DNA from: an uncultured Lachnospiraceae bacterium
Lineage (GTDB): Bacteria > Bacillota > Clostridia > Lachnospirales > Lachnospiraceae
Direction: 5' to 3'
Assembly: GCA_948468325.1 (NCBI GenBank)
Contig: CAOKHR010000096.1
Location: 1 to 8,260, forward strand
Length of the DNA stretch: 8,260 bases
This document shows, one piece after another, positions 1 through 5,642 of the stretch (its first letter is position 1; every line of letters begins with the position of its first letter). The notes under the pieces are model-generated. The model was not told where the DNA came from, searched no databases, and saw nothing but the letters and a program-made list of their open reading frames with translations. The position numbers and the translations under genes were made by a program.

Positions 1-1490
1 GCTTCCGCCAGCTTCACATAATCCATTCCATCATCTAAGACAGTTGCAGAATATCGTTCCTCATAGAAAAGATTCTGCCACTGACGCACCATTCCAAGCA
101 CATGATTATTGAAAATGATTTCCACCAGAGGCAGCTTCTGACGTACTGCCGTAGCTATTTCATTCATATTCATGCGGAAACATCCGTCGCCTGCTATATT
201 AATGACTGTTTTGTCCGGATTGGCGATTTTCGCACCGATTGCTGCGCCAAGTCCATATCCCATTGTACCAAGCCCTCCGGATGTAATCAGTGTCCTGGGC
301 CTGGAATATCTGTAATACTGCGCCGCCCACATCTGATGCTGTCCAACCTCGGTAACAATTACAGCCTCGCCTTTTGTCATTTTATAGACGGTTTCCATGA
401 TATAAGGCCCGCTTAATCCTGTGTCGGAATAAGTCATCGGATATTTTTTCGTATATTCGTCAATATGCGACAGCCACGCATTATGATTCATTGGCTCAAT
501 ACGCTCATTTAAGCGTAACAGCACTTCTTTTACATCCCCGATAATGCAATGGTCCACCAGAATATTTTTATTGATTTCCGCCGGATCTATATCAATCTGA
601 ATTATATTGGCCTGATGCGCAAATTTGGATGCATTTCCAATAACACGGTCCGAAAAACGGACACCGGCTGCTATTAACAAATCACATTCACTGACACCAT
701 AATTGGAAGTTTTTGTTCCATGCATGCCAAGCATTCCCGTATATTTGGAATCCGTTCCGTCAAATGCGCCTTTTCCCATCAGCGTATCACAAACAGGCGC
801 CTGAATTTTTTCCACAAATTCTTTCAGCTCACCGCCTGCCTCTGAAATTACTACTCCGCCGCCGACAAATATATAAGGCTTTTTCGATGCCTGAATCATT
901 TTTACGGCTTTCTCCAAATCTTCTTCCGTAATCTGCGCAGTCCGGCGCTCTCTCTTTTCCGGCTCTGCTTTTGTATATTCGCATTTTGCAGCTGTAACGT
1001 CCTTCGGAATATCTACAAGAACCGGCCCCGGACGCCCTTTTGATGCAATTTTAAATGCGCGCCGTATGGTATCCGCAAGTTTCTCCACATCTTTTACTAT
1101 AAAATTATGCTTTGTAATCGGAGTTGTGATTCCGGCAATATCCACTTCCTGAAAACTGTCTTTGCCCAAGAGCGGAACTCCGACATTACAGGTAATCGCA
1201 ACCAGCGGAACGGAATCCATATATGCCGTTGCAATTCCTGTTACAAGATTTGTTGCTCCCGGTCCGCTGGTTGCCATACAGACGCCTGTCTTTCCGGTAC
1301 TTCTGGCATACCCGTCCGCCGCATGGCTTGCTCCCTGCTCATGAGAAGTTAAGATATGCCTGATTTCATCTCTATGCTTATACAGTTCATCATATACATT
1401 CAAAATCGCTCCGCCCGGATACCCGAATATTGTATCCACGCCCTGCTCCTTCAAACATTCTATGATAATCTGAGCTCCTGTTAACTGCAT
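1..1490 (-). CDS. ilvB: Acetolactate synthase large (catalytic) subunit, 3' end cut by window edge
   Basis: Thiamine-diphosphate enzyme that condenses two pyruvates to acetolactate, or pyruvate with 2-oxobutyrate to acetohydroxybutyrate, the first shared step of valine, leucine and isoleucine synthesis in the cytoplasm. My reverse-strand translation starts MQLTGAQIII and stays open for 496 codons to the window edge. The family is about 560 residues, so roughly the last 60-70 are outside. The N-terminal TPP domain (about 1-165) carries FGYPGGAIL, the catalytic Glu51 in SHEQGA and the SGPGATN motif near 75-81. The central FAD-binding domain is about 190-345. The C-terminal TPP domain has the GDG...NN cofactor motif (GDG 434-436, NN 461-462) and the channel Trp471 in GMVRQWQ. 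The start is supported by GAGAGGG five bases upstream. It lies 38 bp behind ilvD on the same strand, so it is probably co-transcribed. The usual GQV after the VPLVAIT segment is CNV here (residues 101-103). The regulatory subunit IlvN is not in the window. Confidence 0.96.
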   Translation of the reverse strand, partial: MQLTGAQIIIECLKEQGVDTIFGYPGGAILNVYDELYKHRDEIRHILTSHEQGASHAADGYARSTGKTGVCMATSGPGATNLVTGIATAYMDSVPLVAITCNVGVPLLGKDSFQEVDIAGITTPITKHNFIVKDVEKLADTIRRAFKIASKGRPGPVLVDIPKDVTAAKCEYTKAEPEKRERRTAQITEEDLEKAVKMIQASKKPYIFVGGGVVISEAGGELKEFVEKIQAPVCDTLMGKGAFDGTDSKYTGMLGMHGTKTSNYGVSECDLLIAAGVRFSDRVIGNASKFAHQANIIQIDIDPAEINKNILVDHCIIGDVKEVLLRLNERIEPMNHNAWLSHIDEYTKKYPMTYSDTGLSGPYIMETVYKMTKGEAVIVTEVGQHQMWAAQYYRYSRPRTLITSGGLGTMGYGLGAAIGAKIANPDKTVINIAGDGCFRMNMNEIATAVRQKLPLVEIIFNNHVLGMVRQWQNLFYEERYSATVLDDGMDYVKLAE

Positions 1491-1528
1491 AAAAACCCTC
1501 TCTTTCTATCACTGCTCCCGGAATCTTC

Positions 1529-3190
1529 TTACTTTTTTTCCAGAATTGCTCCGCGGTTTCCGGATGTCACCATAGTAACGTATCTTTCCAGATAACCTGT
1601 TACATTCTGCTCCTTTGGCTGCCACTTTGCCTTTCTTGCCGCCATTTCTTCATCTGATATATCGACATCCAGCTTCATTTCCGGAATATTAATCTTAATT
1701 ATATCGCCTTCTTCGACCAGCGCAATCGGTCCGCCTACCGCGGCTTCCGGAGAAACATGTCCGATAGACGCCCCGCGGCTTGCACCGGAGAAACGGCCGT
1801 CCGTAATCAGGGCTACGGAAGAACCAAGCCCCATACCGGCAATTGCCGATGTCGGATTTAGCATCTCGCGCATTCCCGGACCTCCTTTCGGTCCCTCGTA
1901 ACGAATGACGACAACGTCTCCTGCCTTGATTTTACCGCCTTTGATTGCCGTGATCGCATCTTCTTCACATTCAAAGACTCTTGCCGGTCCTTCGTGTACC
2001 AGCATTTCCGGCGCAACGGCAGAACGTTTTACAACGCTTCCGTCCGGAGCCAGATTTCCGCTTAATACGGCAAGTCCGCCTGTCTTTGTATACGGATTGT
2101 CAAGCGGGCGGATCACTTCCGGATTTTTATTTACCGCATCTTTAATATTTTCTCCTACTGTTTTTCCCGTTACCGTCATACAGTCCAGATTCAAAAGTCC
2201 CGCGTCTGCCAGCTCTTTCATAACAGCATATACACCGCCGGCCTCATTTAAGTCCTCCATGTATGTAGGGCCTGCCGGGGCCAGATGACAGAGATTCGGT
2301 GTTTTTTCACTGATTGGATTCGCAAATTTTATATCAAAATCAAAACCGATTTCATGCGCGATTGCCGGAAGATGCAGCATGCTGTTCGTCGAACAGCCGA
2401 GCGCCATATCTACTGTAAGCGCATTTAAAACGGCTTCTTTTGTCATAATATCTCTTGGCCGGATATTTTTTTGGTACATATCCATAACTGCCATTCCCGC
2501 ATGCTTTGCAAGCTTAATACGATCGGAATAAACTGCCGGAATCGTACCGTTGCCGCGAAGTCCCATGCCGAGCGCTTCTGTCAGGCAGTTCATGGAATTG
2601 GCCGTATACATACCGGAACAGGAACCGCAGGTCGGACATGTTTTTTCTTCATATTCTCTGACTTCTTCTTCCGTCATGGAACCTGCGGCATAAGAGCCTA
2701 CCGCTTCAAACATAGAAGACAAACTCGTCTTTTTTCCTTTTACCCTTCCTGCAAGCATCGGGCCGCCGGATACAAAAACAGTCGGTACGTTAATTCTCGC
2801 TGCCGCCATCAAAAGCCCCGGCACATTTTTATCACAGTTCGGCACCATTACAAGCGCGTCAAACTGATGCGCAAGCGCCATACATTCTGTGGAATCCGCA
2901 ATCAGATCTCTGGTCACAAGCGAATATTTCATACCCACATGGCCCATGGCAATTCCGTCACAAACTGCAATGGCAGGAAATACCACCGGAACGCCGCCTG
3001 CTTCTGCAACGCCAAGCTTTACGGCATTGACGATTTTGTCCAGATTCATATGTCCCGGAACAATCTCATTATAAGAGCTTACAATACCTACCATTGGTTT
3101 TTTCATTTCTTCTTCTGTAAACCCAAGTGCATGAAACAGACTTCTGTGAGGAGCCTGCTGCATTCCTGATTTCACGTTATCGCTTTTCAT
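1529..3190 (-). CDS. ilvD: Dihydroxy-acid dehydratase
   Basis: Fe-S lyase that dehydrates 2,3-dihydroxy-isovalerate and 2,3-dihydroxy-3-methylvalerate to the 2-oxo acids, the third shared step of branched-chain amino acid synthesis. The 553-residue frame is full length for the IlvD/Edd family. Visible family motifs are SSYNEIVPGHMNL (38-50), CDGIAMGHVGMKYSL (77-91), MVPNCDKNVPG (115-125, cluster Cys119), CPTCGSCSGMYTANSMN (185-201, cluster Cys191), GCSTNSMLH in the middle and GRFSGASRGASIGHVSPEAA near the C terminus. The position where plant-type [2Fe-2S] dehydratases have a third Cys (TPCN-like) reads VPGH, as in the E. coli-type oxygen-sensitive enzyme; a [4Fe-4S] cluster is inferred from this. 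The start ATG is 5 bp after the leuB stop and has AAAGGA ten bases upstream, inside leuB, which suggests translational coupling. The gene sits between leuB and ilvB in one likely transcript. Confidence 0.98.
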   Translation of the reverse strand: MKSDNVKSGMQQAPHRSLFHALGFTEEEMKKPMVGIVSSYNEIVPGHMNLDKIVNAVKLGVAEAGGVPVVFPAIAVCDGIAMGHVGMKYSLVTRDLIADSTECMALAHQFDALVMVPNCDKNVPGLLMAAARINVPTVFVSGGPMLAGRVKGKKTSLSSMFEAVGSYAAGSMTEEEVREYEEKTCPTCGSCSGMYTANSMNCLTEALGMGLRGNGTIPAVYSDRIKLAKHAGMAVMDMYQKNIRPRDIMTKEAVLNALTVDMALGCSTNSMLHLPAIAHEIGFDFDIKFANPISEKTPNLCHLAPAGPTYMEDLNEAGGVYAVMKELADAGLLNLDCMTVTGKTVGENIKDAVNKNPEVIRPLDNPYTKTGGLAVLSGNLAPDGSVVKRSAVAPEMLVHEGPARVFECEEDAITAIKGGKIKAGDVVVIRYEGPKGGPGMREMLNPTSAIAGMGLGSSVALITDGRFSGASRGASIGHVSPEAAVGGPIALVEEGDIIKINIPEMKLDVDISDEEMAARKAKWQPKEQNVTGYLERYVTMVTSGNRGAILEKK

Positions 3191-3195
3191 ATTTT

Positions 3196-4305
3196 TCAGA
3201 TCCTTTCTATACGTTCTACAATCAAATCGCCCATTTCTTTTGTGCCTACTTTTGTTACCGAAGACTTTTTCTCATCTTCACGCGGCATAATGTCAATGGT
3301 ACGGTAACCTTCTTTCAACACCTGCTTTACGGCCTGCTCAACCGCGTCTGCCTCTTTATCCAGATCAAAGGAATACCGAAGCATCATGGCTGCGCTTAAA
3401 ATCGTTGCAATCGGGTTTGCAATGCCCATACCTGCAATATCCGGCGCAGAACCTCCGCTCGGCTCGTAAAGTCCGAATTTTGTATCATTTAAGCTGGCAG
3501 AAGAAAGCATTCCGATCGACCCGGTCACCATGCTTGCTTCGTCCGATAAAATATCCCCAAACATATTCTCTGTCAATATCACGTCAAACTGTTTCGGATC
3601 TTTGACTAACTGCATCGCGCAATTATCGACCAGCATATGCTCATAAGAAACATCCGGATAATCAATCGCTGTTTCTTCTACGATTTTTCTCCAGAGTCTG
3701 GAAGAATCCAGCACGTTTGCTTTATCCACGCTCGTTACTTTTTTACGCCGCTTCATGGCAATCTCGAATCCGCGTTTTGCAATTCTGCGAATCTCTGTTT
3801 CACTGTATGTAAGCGTATCCGTTGCTGTCATAACGCCGTCTGCAAGTTCTGTTTTGCGCTCGCCAAAATACAGTCCTCCTGTCAGTTCACGCATAATCAT
3901 CATATCAAATCCATCGCCGATAATGTCTTCCCGCAGCGGGCAGGCTTCCTTTAATTCTTCATAAAGGTATGCCGGTCTTAAATTTGCAAACAGATTCAAC
4001 GACTTTCTCAATTTTAAAAGTCCTGCTTCCGGCCTTAAATTCGGTTCCAGCTTATACCAGGGGGATGTGGCTGTATTGCCGCCGATGGAACCCATTAAAA
4101 CGGCATCGCTTGCCTTTGCCTGTGCAATTGCTTCCTCCGTCAGGGGCACCCCGACGGCATCTATGGAACACCCGCCCATTAAAATCTCTTCGTATTCAAA
4201 TTTATGGCCATATTTTTTACTGATGCAATCCAGTACTTTTCTGGCTTCCGCCACAATCTCCGGCCCGATTCCGTCACCGGAAATAACGCCTATACGATAA
4301 CTCAT
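3196..4305 (-). CDS. leuB: 3-isopropylmalate dehydrogenase
   Basis: Catalyses NAD-dependent oxidation and decarboxylation of 3-isopropylmalate to 2-oxoisocaproate, the third leucine-specific step, in the cytoplasm. The 369 residues match the usual family length (about 350-370). Seen in order: GDGIGPEI (10-17), the substrate-binding segment LRKSLNLFANLRP (99-111, including Arg100 and Arg110), MRELTGGLYFG (138-148, Arg139 and Tyr146), DKANVLDSSRLWR with Lys195, the metal-binding aspartates Asp227 (VDN), Asp251 and Asp255 (NMFGDILSDEAS), and the NAD loop EPSGGSAPDIAG (281-292). That loop usually reads EPVHGSAPDIAG; I take the SG form as a lineage variant, not damage. The start is supported by AGGAG seven bases upstream. 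It is the first gene of the leuB-ilvD-ilvB cluster. A terminator hairpin lies between it and yajC, and no clear promoter is visible in the gap. leuA, leuC and leuD are not in the window. Confidence 0.97.
   Translation of the reverse strand: MSYRIGVISGDGIGPEIVAEARKVLDCISKKYGHKFEYEEILMGGCSIDAVGVPLTEEAIAQAKASDAVLMGSIGGNTATSPWYKLEPNLRPEAGLLKLRKSLNLFANLRPAYLYEELKEACPLREDIIGDGFDMMIMRELTGGLYFGERKTELADGVMTATDTLTYSETEIRRIAKRGFEIAMKRRKKVTSVDKANVLDSSRLWRKIVEETAIDYPDVSYEHMLVDNCAMQLVKDPKQFDVILTENMFGDILSDEASMVTGSIGMLSSASLNDTKFGLYEPSGGSAPDIAGMGIANPIATILSAAMMLRYSFDLDKEADAVEQAVKQVLKEGYRTIDIMPREDEKKSSVTKVGTKEMGDLIVERIERI
3201..3206 (-). promoter_or_regulatory. ilvD ribosome binding site inside the leuB 3' end
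   Basis: On the minus strand AAAGGA lies ten bases before the ilvD ATG and is read as part of the last leuB codons (...GAA AGG ATC TGA). Ribosomes finishing leuB pass directly over it, so coupled translation of leuB and ilvD is likely. No other good Shine-Dalgarno sequence precedes ilvD. Confidence 0.7.
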
Positions 4306-4334
4306 ACAATCACTCCTATCCTGTGCACAACTTT

Positions 4335-4365
4335 AAAAAACAGGAAACGCCTTCACACGTTTCCT
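4335..4365 (-). terminator. Rho-independent terminator or attenuator between yajC and leuB
   Basis: Read on the minus strand, AGGAAACG and CGTTTCCT form a perfect 8-bp stem (arms 4358-4365 and 4342-4349) around an 8-base loop, followed by G and six T (4340-4335). It begins 18 bases after the yajC stop and ends 29 bases before the leuB ATG. The simplest role is termination after yajC. With so little room for a leuB promoter behind it, it may be partly read through or controlled. Confidence 0.75.
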
Positions 4366-4382
4366 ACTTTCGACTCTTTCTT

Positions 4383-4688
4383 TTATTCTGCATCCGGCTT
4401 TTCTACGGCTGCAACCGCCTCTTTCTGCATCGGAATACGGCAGTTCTTATTGCTTCCGAATTCAACAATTATGGTACTATCTTCAATATCAATAACTACT
4501 CCGTAAAATCCGCTGGTAGTAAGTACGGTATCGCCTACCGCCAATGATGCTAACAGGGCATTTTTCTTTTTCGTCTCTTTCTGCTGTGGACGAATCATAA
4601 AAAAGTACATAAATACAAATAAAACGGCTAATGACACCAGCATTGGAATAGAGCTGACGGATCCCGCATCACTTAATAAAATTGACAT
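4383..4688 (-). CDS. yajC: Preprotein translocase subunit YajC
   Basis: Small single-span membrane protein that associates with the SecDF-SecYEG protein export machinery. The 101-residue product from the chosen start is a typical length. It has a short N-terminal tail (MSILLSDAGS), one hydrophobic membrane segment at about residues 14-32, the hallmark RPQQKETKKK (33-42) just after the membrane, and a compact cytoplasmic domain with VGDTVLTTSGFYGVV (51-65) and a beta-rich end, then an acidic tail. The ATG at 4688 is chosen because AGGAGG lies seven bases upstream and a promoter ends about 57 bases upstream. A longer in-frame start at 4793 would precede that promoter. It is transcribed toward leuB and separated from it by a terminator. 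In many Clostridia yajC follows tgt; here a toxin-antitoxin-like module lies on the other side instead. Confidence 0.95.
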   Translation of the reverse strand: MSILLSDAGSVSSIPMLVSLAVLFVFMYFFMIRPQQKETKKKNALLASLAVGDTVLTTSGFYGVVIDIEDSTIIVEFGSNKNCRIPMQKEAVAAVEKPDAE

Positions 4689-4695
4689 TACTTTT

Positions 4696-4701
4696 CCTCC
4701 T
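4696..4701 (-). promoter_or_regulatory. yajC ribosome binding site
   Basis: A perfect AGGAGG on the minus strand, seven bases before the ATG at 4688. It decides the yajC start against the longer open frame that begins at 4793. Confidence 0.85.
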
Positions 4702-4744
4702 AATGAATAAAATAACTTCTCATGCGCCCAAATGCGCTCTAACC

Positions 4745-4773
4745 ATTGTACACAAATCTCTTTGAAACGGCAA
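4745..4773 (-). promoter_or_regulatory. Sigma-A-type promoter of yajC
   Basis: On the minus strand TTGCCG (-35, 4773-4768) and TACAAT (-10, 4750-4745) are separated by exactly 17 bases. Transcription would start near 4738, giving a leader of about 50 bases before yajC. A 10-bp inverted repeat overlaps the -10 and brackets the -35, so the promoter may be regulated. It may also supply transcript to leuB-ilvD-ilvB if the downstream terminator is read through. Confidence 0.75.
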
Positions 4774-4787
4774 GAGGGATTTGTGTA
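4749..4787. repeat. Perfect 10-bp inverted repeat over the yajC promoter (operator candidate)
   Basis: TACACAAATC (4749-4758) and GATTTGTGTA (4778-4787) are exact reverse complements 19 bases apart, with arm centres 29 bp (close to three helical turns) apart. The left arm covers two bases of the -10 and the right arm lies just upstream of the -35. There is no T-run after it on either strand, so a terminator is unlikely. A protein-binding operator is the favoured reading; the binding factor is unknown. Confidence 0.5.
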
Positions 4788-4800
4788 TTTCATGAAAATT
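4786..4800. promoter_or_regulatory. Possible CodY-like box upstream of the yajC promoter
   Basis: On the minus strand the 15 bases AATTTTCATGAAATA match the known CodY consensus AATTTTCWGAAAATT at 12 of 15 positions. The core TTTCATGAAA is a perfect palindrome. CodY senses branched-chain amino acids and GTP in many Firmicutes, which would suit nearby leu/ilv genes. AT-rich DNA gives such matches by chance, so this is tentative. Confidence 0.25.
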
Positions 4801-4871
4801 TTAGATAATTTTTGCTTGATTCCCAGACTCTCTCTGGCAAAAGTCTTTCCTCCGCTGCGCTGTAATCTTCA

Positions 4872-4900
4872 TTGATTTTTCTTTTATGACATGATATGCT
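4872..4900 (+). promoter_or_regulatory. Candidate distal promoter of the antitoxin-toxin pair
   Basis: TTGATT (4872-4877) and TATGCT (4895-4900) are spaced by 17 bases, and a TG one base before the -10 gives an extended -10 element. Each hexamer matches consensus at four of six positions. It would leave a leader of about 90 bases before the antitoxin-like gene. Confidence 0.4.
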
Positions 4901-4968
4901 ATGAAAAGAACAAAAAGAAAAAGCTGCGATACAAGATAAAAATGACATTAGGAAAAACAAAAAATCAG

Positions 4969-4974
4969 TATAAT
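4969..4974 (+). promoter_or_regulatory. Candidate proximal -10 box (TATAAT) before the antitoxin-like gene
   Basis: A consensus TATAAT at 4969-4974 is followed by an overlapping second copy at 4974-4979, about 20 bases before the ATG. No good -35 is present at 16-18 bases; ATGACA at 4942 is 21 bases away. Transcription from here would leave a very short leader that still includes the AAGGAGG ribosome site (4983-4989). Confidence 0.35.
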
Positions 4975-4996
4975 ATAATTTAAAGGAGGAGCGTCT

Positions 4997-5254
4997 ATGT
5001 CAACTTTAGAAAAAACTATTGTTCTGCTTCAGGAAATGCCGGAACAATCACTCGAATCCTTATATGATTTCATTTGTTCCATATGGATGCATCAAGACGG
5101 CAAAACAAAACATTTGAAAAATTCCGTTGATACTTCTGACAGCATGGAAGGATTCCGTGTATTACAGTCTTTTGCAGGTACACTGCCCGCCGATTTTGAT
5201 GATAAAAAAGAATTGGAGGAAATGAGGAAAGAAAAATATGCTCGTTTTAATTGA
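4997..5254 (+). CDS. Antitoxin-like small protein of a PIN-toxin pair
   Basis: 85 residues, cytoplasmic, with no membrane segment. The N-terminal part, MSTLEKTIVLLQEMPEQSLESLYDFICSI, is a predicted amphipathic helix pair of the type 'leu-rich helix, MPE, LExxYDFI' found in many small clostridial proteins encoded directly before PIN-domain toxins. The middle is polar, and the C-terminal half (about 52-85) contains an acidic/basic helix ending KEKYARFN, plausibly the toxin-wrapping tail. AAGGAGG seven bases before the ATG is a strong ribosome site. It overlaps the downstream PIN gene by 17 bp in another frame, the usual antitoxin-first arrangement. The assignment rests on size, N-terminal pattern and position. 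I cannot name the antitoxin family, and no classical DNA-binding motif (AbrB or ribbon-helix-helix) is clearly visible. The partner looks truncated, so this may now be an orphan antitoxin. Confidence 0.7.
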   Translation: MSTLEKTIVLLQEMPEQSLESLYDFICSIWMHQDGKTKHLKNSVDTSDSMEGFRVLQSFAGTLPADFDDKKELEEMRKEKYARFN

Positions 5255-5543
5255 TACAAATGTTGTGTTAGATATATTAGCAAAACGTGAACCATTTTAT
5301 GAATCATCCTATGATGTTTTATCTCTCTGTGCATCTAAGAAAATAAATGGATGTATAGCACTGCACTCCATTTCAAATATTTTTTATATTCTCCGGAAAA
5401 ACTATTCTGCCAAAAACCGCAGACATCTACTTCTCGGAATCCTGAAATTCCTCCAAGCAGCAAATGCCAGTCATGAAAATGTGCTGCATACCTTAGAAAG
5501 AAATGATTTTCCTGACTTTGAGGATTGCCTGCATCACTTTTGA
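5238..5543 (+). CDS. PIN-domain (VapC-type) toxin, C-terminally truncated
   Basis: PIN-domain proteins of this kind are metal-dependent RNases that block translation and are held inactive by the antitoxin. The N terminus MLVLIDTNVVLDILAKREPF is a classic PIN start, with the first catalytic Asp6 and the following Asn8. A helical region follows, then ISNIFYILRK (45-54) and the later acidic motif DFPDFEDCL (91-98, Asp96). Relatives I recall continue about 35-45 residues with a segment like YIVTRNxxDF carrying the last conserved Asp and the final strand and helix. Here the frame ends at 101 residues just after EDCLHHF, and no remnant of the missing part follows in any frame before the terminator. 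It therefore looks like a 3' deletion product that probably lacks nuclease activity. The ATG overlaps the end of the antitoxin-like gene, with GAGG about ten bases upstream. Sure about the PIN fold, less so about function. Confidence 0.75.
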   Translation: MLVLIDTNVVLDILAKREPFYESSYDVLSLCASKKINGCIALHSISNIFYILRKNYSAKNRRHLLLGILKFLQAANASHENVLHTLERNDFPDFEDCLHHF

Positions 5544-5555
5544 CAGGTAATGCGA

Positions 5556-5598
5556 AAAAGAACAGCCCCGATTTTCTCCAATCGCCGGCTGTTCTTTT
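5556..5598. terminator. Bidirectional rho-independent terminator between convergent genes
   Basis: AAAAGAACAGCC (5556-5567) and GGCTGTTCTTTT (5587-5598) are a perfect 12-bp inverted repeat. The loop contains a further 5-bp pairing, CGATT (5569-5573) with AATCG (5580-5584). T-rich ends occur on both strands (TTCTTTTCTG on plus, TTCTTTTTCG on minus). It lies 12 bases after the toxin stop and about 45 bases after the stop of the convergent esterase gene, so it can end both transcripts. Confidence 0.9.
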
Positions 5599-5642
5599 CT
5601 GTCATTTCTGCCCACACTTTATTTTGCTGTTTTTTCCGTTCG

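Larger units (their letters stand above)
4689..4996. other. Divergent intergenic control region between yajC and the antitoxin-like gene
   Basis: About 308 bases without a convincing gene. The left half holds the yajC ribosome site, promoter, inverted repeat and CodY-like box. The right half is strongly AT-rich and holds two candidate plus-strand promoters for the antitoxin/toxin pair. I looked for a T-box leader, common before branched-chain amino acid genes in Firmicutes, and saw no T-box motif on the minus strand. A 23-codon minus-strand frame at 4801-4872 has no recognisable content. Confidence 0.6.

Noticed and set aside
102..1352. Several short plus-strand frames at 102-416, 713-931 and 1107-1352
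   Set aside because: They are antisense to ilvB, whose minus-strand frame is continuous from 1490 to the window edge with all key motifs.
2471..3169. A 232-codon plus-strand open frame opposite ilvD
   Set aside because: Shadow of ilvD: Cys/His/Arg-rich, no motif, and ilvD is certain.
4749..4787. The inverted repeat at the yajC promoter as a terminator
   Set aside because: Neither strand has a T-run directly after the stem, and it overlaps a good promoter.
4689..4793. A longer yajC start at 4793 adding 35 residues
   Set aside because: The extra part overlaps the promoter and the leader, has no ribosome site and does not resemble YajC. The ATG at 4688 has a perfect AGGAGG.
4801..4872. A 23-codon minus-strand frame upstream of yajC as a leader peptide or gene remnant
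   Set aside because: It lies upstream of the yajC promoter, lacks runs of Leu, Val or Ile, and has no recognisable similarity.
4306..4996. T-box riboswitch before the branched-chain amino acid genes
   Set aside because: There is no T-box core motif on the minus strand, and the yajC-leuB gap is too short.
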